Assembly (NCBI GenBank): GCA_040380755.1
Contig: JBEIIL010000069.1
Coordinates: 1 to 19,131, forward strand
DNA: 19,131 nt
Reading direction: 5' to 3'
Origin: Alsobacter sp040380755
GTDB taxonomy: Bacteria > Pseudomonadota > Alphaproteobacteria > Rhizobiales > Beijerinckiaceae
Position 1 is the stretch's first letter; every line of letters begins with the position of its first letter. The position numbers and the translations under genes were made by a program. This document shows positions 6,539 through 12,951 of the stretch, in pieces. The notes beneath the pieces are model-generated. The model saw only the letters and a list, made by a program, of their open reading frames with translations, made no database searches and was not told the origin of the DNA.

Positions 6539-7981
6539 ATGACAATCGAGCGCACCATGACGCACCACTTTCACTCCGTCCGGCTCCGCGACACGTCCCA
6601 CTCCGGCACGTTGCACCCCCTTGTCGTCTCGATTGGGGTCATTCTGGCCGAGAGCGCGGCCATCATCGCGGCGGCGCTGCTGAGCGGCTATGGCTACCAC
6701 ATGACGGTCTACGGCAATCCAGGGCCGACCCGGGAGTTTGTCGTGTTCGGCGCGGTCTTCGCCGTGGCGTTTGCCGGGCTTCGCCTCATCCGCGGCGAGC
6801 CGACCGCGTTCTGGTCCGCCGAGGAGGACTGGGCCCGCGGCCTTGCTCCGGAATGGAACCAGTGCTGCGTTGCGATCCTGGCCCTGGCCTTCTTCGCCAA
6901 GGCCAGTGACGGCTACTCGCGCGGCTGGCTCCTGCTGTTCTACGTCATCGGGTTCCTGGCGCTCGGCGTCCTGCGCCACCGCTTCGGCACGGCGCTGGCC
7001 CGCGCGGTCGCGGAGGGCCGGGTTGCGCTGCGGCAGATGATGGTGATCGGCCGTCAGGAGGACCTGGTCGCCTTCACCTTGCGGCATCGTCCGTCCGAGA
7101 GCGGCCTGCGCATCGTCGCCTGCGTCGAGATCGGCACCGATCCCCGCCAGCGTGCCCGCCAGATCGCCGCGGCTGTCGAGGTCGCACGCGAGCTTCATCC
7201 CGACGACGTCCATATCGTGCTGCCCTGGTCCGAGCCGGACGCCATCGAGGCCTGCGTCGAGGCCTTCGAGCAGCTGCCGGTCGCCATCCGCGTGGCGCCT
7301 GACCGGTTGTTGGAGCGCTATGCCGACCTGCGGCTGGACCGGTTCGGGTCGATGGTCACGGTGCATCTGGTGCGCCCGCCGCTCACCGTGTTCGAGCAGC
7401 TGGTGAAGCGCAGCTTCGACCTCGTGGCGTCGATCCTGATCCTGTTCATGCTGGCGCCGCTGTTCGCCGTGGTGGCCGTGCTGATCAAGCGCGACAGCAA
7501 GGGCCCGGTGTTCTTCCGCCAGACCCGCTACGGCTTCAACCAGGAGCCCTTCCGCATCTGGAAATTTCGCAGCATGACCACGCAGGACGACGGCCCGGTC
7601 GTCGCCCAGGCCCAGCGCAACGACCCGCGGGTGACGCGGATCGGTCGCTTCCTGCGACGCACCAACATCGACGAGCTGCCGCAGGTGCTCAACGTCATCG
7701 CCGGCAACATGTCGCTGGTCGGGCCGCGTCCGCATGCGGTCGCCCACAACCGGCTGTTCGAGCAGCGCATCGCCAGCTATGCGTGCCGCCACAACGTCAA
7801 GCCCGGCATTACCGGCTGGGCGCAGGTCAATGGCCACCGCGGCGAGACCGACACCGAGGAGAAGATGGAAATGCGGGTCCGCCACGACCTGTTCTACATC
7901 GACAACTGGTCGTTCCTGCTCGACATCAAGATCCTGATCCTCACCGTCATCTCGTCCAAGGCCTACCGCAACGCGGTGTGA
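6539..7981 (+). CDS. WcaJ-type undecaprenyl-phosphate glucose phosphotransferase (EPS initiating phosphoglycosyl transferase)
   Basis: Integral inner-membrane enzyme that transfers a sugar phosphate (glucose-1-P in WcaJ) from UDP-sugar to undecaprenyl phosphate, the first step of Wzx/Wzy-type polysaccharide synthesis. The N-terminal part has about four hydrophobic segments between residues 20 and 150. A Rossmann-like CoA-binding-type domain follows (RQMMVIGR onward). The C-terminal bacterial sugar transferase domain starts at KRSFDLVAS, with a membrane (re-entrant) helix, GPVFFRQTRYG, WKFRSM at 341-346, DELPQVLNV, SLVGPRPH ending at 399, and GITGWAQVNG with GETDTEEKMEMRVRHDLFYI. The last stretch points to the WcaJ-like subgroup. 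Length is 480 residues from 6539 or 474 from the ATG at 6557; neither has a strong ribosome site. A GTG at 6530 is also in frame. Substrate assignment to glucose is inference from family. Confidence 0.93.
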   Translation: MTIERTMTHHFHSVRLRDTSHSGTLHPLVVSIGVILAESAAIIAAALLSGYGYHMTVYGNPGPTREFVVFGAVFAVAFAGLRLIRGEPTAFWSAEEDWARGLAPEWNQCCVAILALAFFAKASDGYSRGWLLLFYVIGFLALGVLRHRFGTALARAVAEGRVALRQMMVIGRQEDLVAFTLRHRPSESGLRIVACVEIGTDPRQRARQIAAAVEVARELHPDDVHIVLPWSEPDAIEACVEAFEQLPVAIRVAPDRLLERYADLRLDRFGSMVTVHLVRPPLTVFEQLVKRSFDLVASILILFMLAPLFAVVAVLIKRDSKGPVFFRQTRYGFNQEPFRIWKFRSMTTQDDGPVVAQAQRNDPRVTRIGRFLRRTNIDELPQVLNVIAGNMSLVGPRPHAVAHNRLFEQRIASYACRHNVKPGITGWAQVNGHRGETDTEEKMEMRVRHDLFYIDNWSFLLDIKILILTVISSKAYRNAV

Positions 7982-8009
7982 GACAGCGGCCGGCTCCTGT
8001 CCCGCATCG

Positions 8010-8037
8010 GCACGGCCAAAAGGCCCAGAAGCCGTGC
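8010..8037 (+). repeat. Stem-loop in the algD leader, competing with the 24-bp palindrome
   Basis: GCACGGC (8010-8016) pairs with GCCGTGC (8031-8037) around 14 nt. Inside the loop, GGCC-AAAA-GGCC (8014-8025) can form a smaller alternative hairpin. The right arm shares 8034-8037 with the palindrome at 8034-8057, so the two cannot form together. It starts 28 nt after the wcaJ stop and could act as a terminator or processing site for that transcript. No U-run follows. Confidence 0.5.
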
Positions 8038-8057
8038 GGATCAGGCCTGATCCGCAC
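8034..8057. repeat. Perfect 24-bp palindrome upstream of algD
   Basis: GTGCGGATCAGG (8034-8045) is followed immediately by its exact reverse complement (8046-8057). It ends 20 bp before the sigma-54-like element at 8078. A perfect 12-bp arm with no loop suits a dimeric regulator operator better than an RNA hairpin. The binding protein is unknown. Confidence 0.7.
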
Positions 8058-8077
8058 CAAACAGACCCAAAACCCGC

Positions 8078-8093
8078 TGGCACAGTTCTGGCG
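8078..8093 (+). promoter_or_regulatory. Candidate sigma-54 (-24/-12) promoter upstream of algD
   Basis: The sequence is TGGCACAGTTCTGGCG. The -24 block TGGCAC and the purine match exactly; the -12 block is TGGC instead of TTGC, with the key GG and GC pairs correctly spaced. The predicted start is near 8103, giving a leader of about 60 nt before the GTG at 8165. Confidence 0.55.
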
Positions 8094-8153
8094 CAACACT
8101 CTCCGACGGACGGCGTGAACGTCGCGAAATGAAGCGACGGCGTCCCCACAGAC

Positions 8154-8158
8154 AGGAG
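8154..8158 (+). promoter_or_regulatory. Shine-Dalgarno AGGAG setting the algD start at GTG 8165
   Basis: AGGAG directly abuts the ATG at 8159, which is too close, but lies 6 nt before GTG at 8165. The GTG start also puts the catalytic Cys at residue 268, its number in Pseudomonas AlgD. Confidence 0.75.
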
Positions 8159-8164
8159 ATGAGC

Positions 8165-9478
8165 GTGAACATCAGCATTTTCGGGATCGGTTACGTCGGC
8201 GCAGTCTCTGCAGCCTGCCTGGCCCGCGACGGCCACGAGGTCATTGCCGTCGACGTCAATCCCGAGAAGGTCGCGACGATCCGCAACGGCCGCTCGCCCA
8301 TCGTCGAGCCGGGCCTCGAGGTCCTGATCGCCGAAGCCCGCCGCCGCGATCGCCTGTCGGCCACCACCTCGACCGATGAGGCCGTCCATGGCACCGACAT
8401 GTCGTTTGTCTGCGTCGGCACCCCGGCCATGAACAACGGCGCCCTCGACACCCGCTACGTCACCCGCGTTGCCGAGCAGCTTGGCGCGGCGATCAAGGGC
8501 AAGAACGCCTTCCACTCGGTGGTCGTGCGCTCGACGGTTCTTCCCGGCACCATGGACGAGCTGATCATCCCGGCGCTTGAGCGCAGCTCCGGCAAGCGCG
8601 CCGGCGAGGATTTCGGCATCGCCTACTATCCCGAGTTTCTGCGCGAGGGCTCGGCGATCCGCGACTACGACACCCCCGGCGCCATCGTGTTCGGCGGCCG
8701 CGACGAGACCACGCTGGACCGCCTGCGCGAGGTGCACGAGCGCTTCGACGTCGCCCCCCGGATCATGGACATCCGCACCGCCGAGGCGGTGAAATATGTC
8801 AACAATTGCTGGCATGCGACCAAGATCAGCTTTGCCAACGAGATCGGCCTCGTCTGCCGCTCGCTCGGCGTCGACGGGCAGGACGTGATGGAGACGCTCT
8901 GCGCCGACACGCGCCTGAACATCTCGCCAGCCTACATGGCGCCGGGCTTTGCCTTCGGCGGCTCCTGCCTGCCTAAGGACATGAAGGCGCTGCGCCACCG
9001 CGCCCGTTCCGTCGACCAGGCGACGCCGCTGCTGGATGCCGTGCTGACCGCCAACGACAATCAGCTGCGCCGGGCCTTCGAGCTGGTCGAGGACAGTGGC
9101 GCGCGCCGCGTCGGCCTCGTCGGCCTCAGCTTCAAGCCCGAGACCGACGACCTGCGCAGCAGCCCGCTCGTCGACCTCGCCGAGATGCTCATCGGCCGCG
9201 GCTACCAGGTGAAGATCTACGACCCGATCATCCGCCTGTCGCGCCTGACCGGCGTCAACCGCGACTACCTGCTCTCCAAGCTGTCCCACATCGCCGATCT
9301 GCTCTGCGAGGACATCGACGACCTCGTCGACCACAGCCAGACGGTGGTGATCGGCAATCGTCGCGAGAGTGCCGCCATCCTGCCCAGGCTCGAGGAGGCG
9401 GGGATCAACATCGTCGACCTCGTCCGCGTCGATCGCGGCCGCCGGTCGTCGGGTCCCTACCAGGGCCTGTGCTGGTAA
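8165..9478 (+). CDS. algD: AlgD-like GDP-mannose 6-dehydrogenase (UDP-glucose/GDP-mannose dehydrogenase family)
   Basis: Cytoplasmic NAD-dependent four-electron oxidation of a nucleotide sugar to its uronate; for AlgD, GDP-mannose to GDP-mannuronate. From GTG 8165 the protein has 437 residues (AlgD has 436). It starts MNISIFGIGYVGAVSAACL with the GxGxxG NAD site at 7-12. It then shows SPIVEPGLE, VCVGTP, VVRSTVLPGT, YPEFLREGSAI, EAVKYVNNCWHATKISFANEIG and GFAFGGSCLPKD with the catalytic Cys at 268, and ends YQGLCW, recalling AlgD's EGICW. The match to remembered AlgD runs along the whole length, better than to UDP-glucose dehydrogenases, though substrate choice is not proven. The ATG at 8159 and one at 8129 are unlikely starts. 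It is followed 4 nt after its stop by a GT4 gene, so the two are co-translated. Confidence 0.9.
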   Translation: MNISIFGIGYVGAVSAACLARDGHEVIAVDVNPEKVATIRNGRSPIVEPGLEVLIAEARRRDRLSATTSTDEAVHGTDMSFVCVGTPAMNNGALDTRYVTRVAEQLGAAIKGKNAFHSVVVRSTVLPGTMDELIIPALERSSGKRAGEDFGIAYYPEFLREGSAIRDYDTPGAIVFGGRDETTLDRLREVHERFDVAPRIMDIRTAEAVKYVNNCWHATKISFANEIGLVCRSLGVDGQDVMETLCADTRLNISPAYMAPGFAFGGSCLPKDMKALRHRARSVDQATPLLDAVLTANDNQLRRAFELVEDSGARRVGLVGLSFKPETDDLRSSPLVDLAEMLIGRGYQVKIYDPIIRLSRLTGVNRDYLLSKLSHIADLLCEDIDDLVDHSQTVVIGNRRESAAILPRLEEAGINIVDLVRVDRGRRSSGPYQGLCW

Positions 9479-9482
9479 GCCG

Positions 9483-10661
9483 ATGAACACGCCCCTGCGC
9501 GTCACCGTCCTCACGCCTCTTGGCGAGGGCGGAAAGGGCGGCATCGACCGCCTGATGGACAGCCTGCGCCCCGAACTCGGTGCGCAGGCGGGCGGACCGG
9601 TGGTCGCCGACTTCGTCGCCACCCGCGGCTTTTCCCTGTGGGCGATGCCGCTGGCTTTCGTTCGCGCCCTCCTCGTCGTGCTGTGGCGCGGCCTCCTTGA
9701 CCGGCACGACGTCGTCCACATCAACCTCGCCTCCTACGGCAGCACCTGGCGCAAGCTGGCGCTGGTTGCCGTCGCGCGCCTGACGCGAACCCCCTACGTG
9801 ATCCACCTGCATGGCGGCCTGTTCGACAGATTCGCCGCCAGCCGCGGGCCGACGCTGCGCCGGGCGATCCGCTGGATGTTCGAGGGCGCGGCCCGCGTGG
9901 TCGTCCTCGGTTCCTACTGGCGCGGCGTGATTGCCGGGCTGGCGCCGGCTGCCGCCGGCCGCATCGAGATCGTGCCGAACGGATCGGCGCCCCCGGCCAG
10001 TCTGCCGGCACACGACGGGGCCGGTACCCGCATCCTCTTCCTCGGTCGCCTCGAGCCGCTGAAGGGCGTTCCCGAACTGATCGACGCCCTCGGCAGTCTT
10101 GCTGGCCGGCCGGGTTGGACCGCGGTGCTCGCCGGCAATGGCGCCGTCGAGGAGACGCGCGCGGCGCTGGCCGCCCACGGCCTCGCCGACCGGGTGAGCG
10201 TTCCGGGCTGGCTCGACCCGGCCGGGACCACCGCCGCCCTGGCGAATGCCGACCTGCTGGTGCTGCCGTCCCACATCGAGAACCTGCCGATGGCCGTCAT
10301 CGAGGGCTTCGCCCACGCGATCCCGGCCGTGGCCACGGCCGTCGGTTCCGTGCCGGATCTGGTCGTGCCTGGCGAGACCGGCTGGCTCGTGCCGGTCGGC
10401 AATGCGCAGGCCCTTGCCGCGGCGCTGAGCGAGGCGATTGCCGATCCGGCCGGCCGCCGGCGCCTTGGCGCGGCGGCGCAGCGCCTTCACGCCGAGCGGC
10501 TGACACTCTCGGCCTTCCGGCAGCGGCTCACGGGGCTGTGGGCCGCTGCGGCTCAGACCGGCAAGATGGCGACCCGCGTCGACAGGACCTCTCCCGGCCC
10601 GAGCCGTCCCGTCGCCACGATCATGGTCGCGTCCTCGCGCACCGAGAAGGCCGGCGAGTAG
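9483..10661 (+). CDS. GT4 family glycosyltransferase (GT-B fold)
   Basis: A retaining glycosyltransferase that would add a sugar to the lipid-linked EPS repeat unit at the inner membrane face. The N-terminal acceptor domain has the glycine-rich loop TPLGEGGKGGIDR at 11-23 and YVIHLHGGLFDRF near 105-117. The C-terminal donor domain has EIVPNG, ILFLGRLEPLKGVPEL at 184-199, and the E-x7-E type motif with Glu266 and Glu274 in SHIENLPMAVIEGF, then GETGWLVPVGN. It has 392 residues. Start ATG 9483 is 4 nt after the algD stop. The last 34 or so residues (from about 358) are read through the 3' end of the convergent lyase gene and look like non-homologous tail. Donor and acceptor sugars are unknown; a GDP-sugar made by AlgD is a guess from position. 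Confidence 0.9.
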   Translation: MNTPLRVTVLTPLGEGGKGGIDRLMDSLRPELGAQAGGPVVADFVATRGFSLWAMPLAFVRALLVVLWRGLLDRHDVVHINLASYGSTWRKLALVAVARLTRTPYVIHLHGGLFDRFAASRGPTLRRAIRWMFEGAARVVVLGSYWRGVIAGLAPAAAGRIEIVPNGSAPPASLPAHDGAGTRILFLGRLEPLKGVPELIDALGSLAGRPGWTAVLAGNGAVEETRAALAAHGLADRVSVPGWLDPAGTTAALANADLLVLPSHIENLPMAVIEGFAHAIPAVATAVGSVPDLVVPGETGWLVPVGNAQALAAALSEAIADPAGRRRLGAAAQRLHAERLTLSAFRQRLTGLWAAAAQTGKMATRVDRTSPGPSRPVATIMVASSRTEKAGE

Positions 10662-12526
10662 CAGCCCGGCCGCGGCGATGTCTCGCCGCGAGCGGTTCCA
10701 ACCGTCAGGTCGCCGGCCCCCGAAATCGCCAGCCGCGCCAGCGTGTGGCCAGCCCGCGTCACGATCGCCGTGTGGCCGTCCACCGACACGTCGAGCGCCG
10801 GATGCACCAGGAAGCCAGCGTCGATCTGCAGAGCTGATGACCCGCCTTCGAGCCGGTCCTCGATCCTGAACCCGTCCGGCTCGGCCACGAGCTGGCGCGC
10901 ATGGCGGACGCCGAAGCGCTTGACGTAGCCGTCATGCTGCGCGGCAATCGACCAGCCGGGACCGGTGTCACAGGCTGTCAGCCAGGCGCGCGCCTTCTGC
11001 CGCCAGTTGAAGGCTCCGGCCGGCAGGCTCTGCTCCGCGCCGCAGACCCGCAGCGTGTTGTGCAGCGCCGTGGACCGGAACAGGTCCCGCATGCCACCAC
11101 CGCTGTGATAGAGGAACGTTCCCGCATCGACGAGGACTGGCTGGTCGTCGAGATGCAGCCAGATGGCGAGCGCATCGGCATGGCCATGCGCGGCGATCGA
11201 CAGGTAGCCCAGCGGGCCGTGGTCGAACACCAGCAGCATGGCATGGCCGGCAACAGGCTGGCGGATGACCGTGTAGCCGCCATCCTGGAAGACATGGACG
11301 CCATCCGCGGCGAAGCTGCCGTGTGGCTGCGTCCCGAACACGACGTCGCGCAGCGACACGTCGTGGTCGGCGGGCGCCAGGTCAGGCCGCCCGATCGCCG
11401 CTGCCGTCGCAGCCAGGGCGGATGCGACGAAGCGCCTCTCGTGGCCCGGAGCGGCCCAGATGATCCGGCCTTCATCGTCATCGCCGATGCGCGGCGCCTG
11501 GCAGCCGCTGTCGAGCATCACCCGGGCGTGCTCAAGCCCGGCGACGACCGTCGCGGCCGCACCGCCCGGCAGGACGCCGCCGCGCAGCAACGCGAAGAAG
11601 CCAAGCATCTCCAGCGCGGACGCGCCGTAGGTCGGCGACTGCTCCAGATAGACGCCGTCGCGCGAGAACAGCGCGGGCGTCAGCTCGGCAACGATGCTGT
11701 CCGCTTCGCTGGTCCATGCCGACGCATCGCGGTGATCGGGCGTCAGCACAGAAGCGGCGGCGAGCCCGAGCCCTTCGGCCAGCCGGTGGTTGTTGGCCGA
11801 CGAGTGCAGGGACGGATAGCGCGCCAGCCAGTAGGCATGCGCGGCCACGAGCTGGCGCAGCCGGATGCGGATGGCCGGCGCGATGCTGCCGCCGTCAAGG
11901 CCCGCCACGATCACCACCAGCGACACAAGCCGGAAGGCCAGCTCGATGCCGGATGGCCAGTTGATGCCGCGAAACGGCGGATTGGCCTCGATCCAGGCGT
12001 CCAGCGCGGCAAGGATCGTCTGCCTCGCCTCGCCATCGCCTTGCGCCGCCAGCAGGGCCAGCGGCTGCACGAACTGCCAGCGGTTCGGCTCCCAGACATA
12101 TTTCACATCGCCAAGGCCGGTCGTTGTCCCGTGCCGATAGCCGACATCGAAGCAGTAGCGGGCCTCGCCGGGCCAGGACTGCCGGCTAAGGGGGTCCAGC
12201 AGCCAGAAGTCTGGCCGGGCAGGGCCGGGCTCTGCCGGCCAGGTCTGGCCCATCAGCGTCAGCCGCCCCTCGCGCAGGGCAGTTGTTGCTGCAGCCACCT
12301 GCTCGGCAACAGCGGGCCCCACCGGCGCCCGCAAACGCTTCGCAAGCACGGCGGGCGCCACGAGCGGCCCGTCGGTGCAAGAGAACGCGGACCAGCCGCG
12401 CCGGTCGTTGCGCCAAGCCTGCCGTCGGGTCTGCTCCACGGCGCGATGCGCGATTTCGGCAGGGCTCATCGCAGCGAGGCGACGCAGGATCCATTCGGCA
12501 CGGGCAAGGCGCATGGGCGGGACCAT
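10553..12526 (-). CDS. Heparinase II/III family protein (putative uronate-polysaccharide lyase)
   Basis: Polysaccharide-lyase-like protein of 657 residues that would cleave uronic-acid glycans by beta-elimination. An alpha-helical toroid (about residues 75-390) holds RYPSLHSSANNHRLAEG (Asn246, His247) and YLEQSPTYGASALEML (Tyr300), the usual site of catalytic Asn/His/Tyr. The C-terminal beta-sandwich heparinase II/III domain (about 400-640) carries AAHGHADALAIWLHLDDQPVLVDAGTFLYH, with His448. There is no signal peptide, unlike many secreted lyases, so cytoplasmic or unconventional localisation must be considered. Such genes are frequent in EPS clusters. The start is ATG 12526; ATG 12514 (MRLARAEW) is equally plausible and neither has a clear ribosome site. 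It overlaps the convergent GT4 gene by 109 bp at the 3' end. Substrate is unknown; a mannuronate polymer would fit algD. Confidence 0.87.
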   Translation of the reverse strand: MVPPMRLARAEWILRRLAAMSPAEIAHRAVEQTRRQAWRNDRRGWSAFSCTDGPLVAPAVLAKRLRAPVGPAVAEQVAAATTALREGRLTLMGQTWPAEPGPARPDFWLLDPLSRQSWPGEARYCFDVGYRHGTTTGLGDVKYVWEPNRWQFVQPLALLAAQGDGEARQTILAALDAWIEANPPFRGINWPSGIELAFRLVSLVVIVAGLDGGSIAPAIRIRLRQLVAAHAYWLARYPSLHSSANNHRLAEGLGLAAASVLTPDHRDASAWTSEADSIVAELTPALFSRDGVYLEQSPTYGASALEMLGFFALLRGGVLPGGAAATVVAGLEHARVMLDSGCQAPRIGDDDEGRIIWAAPGHERRFVASALAATAAAIGRPDLAPADHDVSLRDVVFGTQPHGSFAADGVHVFQDGGYTVIRQPVAGHAMLLVFDHGPLGYLSIAAHGHADALAIWLHLDDQPVLVDAGTFLYHSGGGMRDLFRSTALHNTLRVCGAEQSLPAGAFNWRQKARAWLTACDTGPGWSIAAQHDGYVKRFGVRHARQLVAEPDGFRIEDRLEGGSSALQIDAGFLVHPALDVSVDGHTAIVTRAGHTLARLAISGAGDLTVGTARGETSPRPGCYSPAFSVREDATMIVATGRLGPGEVLSTRVAILPV

Positions 12527-12633
12527 CGGATGGCTGGCAGGGGTCGGCGTCTGTCGCGGAGATCTCTGCGCGGCGGACGGACACTAGCGTCCAAACATTG
12601 CGATTCCGCCACCACTGTATCGGCCGCTGTCTC

Positions 12634-12649
12634 TGGCAATCCAATTGCA
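12634..12649 (+). promoter_or_regulatory. Candidate sigma-54 (-24/-12) promoter for the flippase operon
   Basis: The sequence is TGGCAATCCAATTGCA. TGGCA and TTGCA match the RpoN consensus blocks exactly at the correct spacing; only the sixth base and the purine differ. It is the best match of the three in the window. The predicted start is near 12660, which leaves a leader of about 290 nt before the ATG at 12952. Confidence 0.6.
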
Positions 12650-12716
12650 ACGAGATGCGCAATGGTAAGCGAAAGATGACCGAACTGACCCGGGTGTATG
12701 ATTTTAGAACGAATGC

Positions 12717-12747
12717 AAAGGGTAAGCCCGCTTCCGGGCTTCACTTT
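12717..12747 (+). repeat. Leader hairpin upstream of the flippase gene
   Basis: AAGCCCG (12724-12730) pairs with CGGGCTT (12735-12741) around a CTTC tetraloop. AAAG (12717-12720) and CTTT (12744-12747) can extend it past a small internal loop. If transcription starts near 12660 this would be in the mRNA leader. No T-run follows, so it is not a standard terminator. Confidence 0.55.
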
Positions 12748-12759
12748 GGGACGACTGCT

Positions 12760-12789
12760 TCCGCATGCTTAACGACCGTCCGCATGCTT
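12760..12789. repeat. Two 11-bp direct repeats, 19-bp period
   Basis: TCCGCATGCTT occurs at 12760-12770 and again at 12779-12789. Each copy contains the palindrome GCATGC. A 19-bp period is close to two helical turns, as expected for a tandem protein-binding site. They lie downstream of the predicted sigma-54 start, so a repressor or a second promoter is possible. Function is unknown. Confidence 0.55.
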
Positions 12790-12951
12790 CATGGAGCATT
12801 AACTCATTTGACCGCTGAACTCGCCAAAACCCGCTCCATTAACGCCCCGGCCACTGACGGACCCGCTAAATGTCCGGCAGACGGTGAGGCATGCGGCGGC
12901 GGGCGCGCTGGCACCTCCGCCCCGGCACCGGTCCAGCAGTGCGGCCCCACA

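Larger units (their letters stand above)
12527..12951. other. Divergent control region between lyase and flippase operon
   Basis: 425 bp with no supported gene, clearly more AT-rich than its neighbours between about 12590 and 12850. It holds an imperfect palindrome GGACACTAGCGTCC (12579-12592), a sigma-54-like element (12634-12649), a hairpin (12717-12747), an 11-bp direct repeat (12760 and 12779) and three TTAAC half-site-like words (12769, 12799, 12839). An open frame runs through it in phase with the flippase, but the translated residues show no membrane or domain signal. Confidence 0.7.

Noticed and set aside
6963..7980. Possible programmed frameshift or extra gene inside wcaJ
   Set aside because: The main frame reads through all family motifs without a break; the alternatives are shadow frames.
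6482..9724. Very long minus-strand open frame continuous with the GINT1_N-like gene, antisense to wcaJ and algD
   Set aside because: Its residues here are low-complexity Ala/Arg/Asp/Gly-rich and show no domain, while the plus strand encodes two unmistakable enzymes. It is a GC-rich shadow frame.
10901..12679. 592-residue plus-strand open frame
   Set aside because: Antisense to the heparinase II/III gene, with compositionally biased residues and no motif.
12283..12951. N-terminal extension of the flippase by the upstream in-phase open frame
   Set aside because: The residues have no hydrophobic or domain signal and the DNA is AT-richer with regulatory-type repeats. The family start fits ATG 12952.
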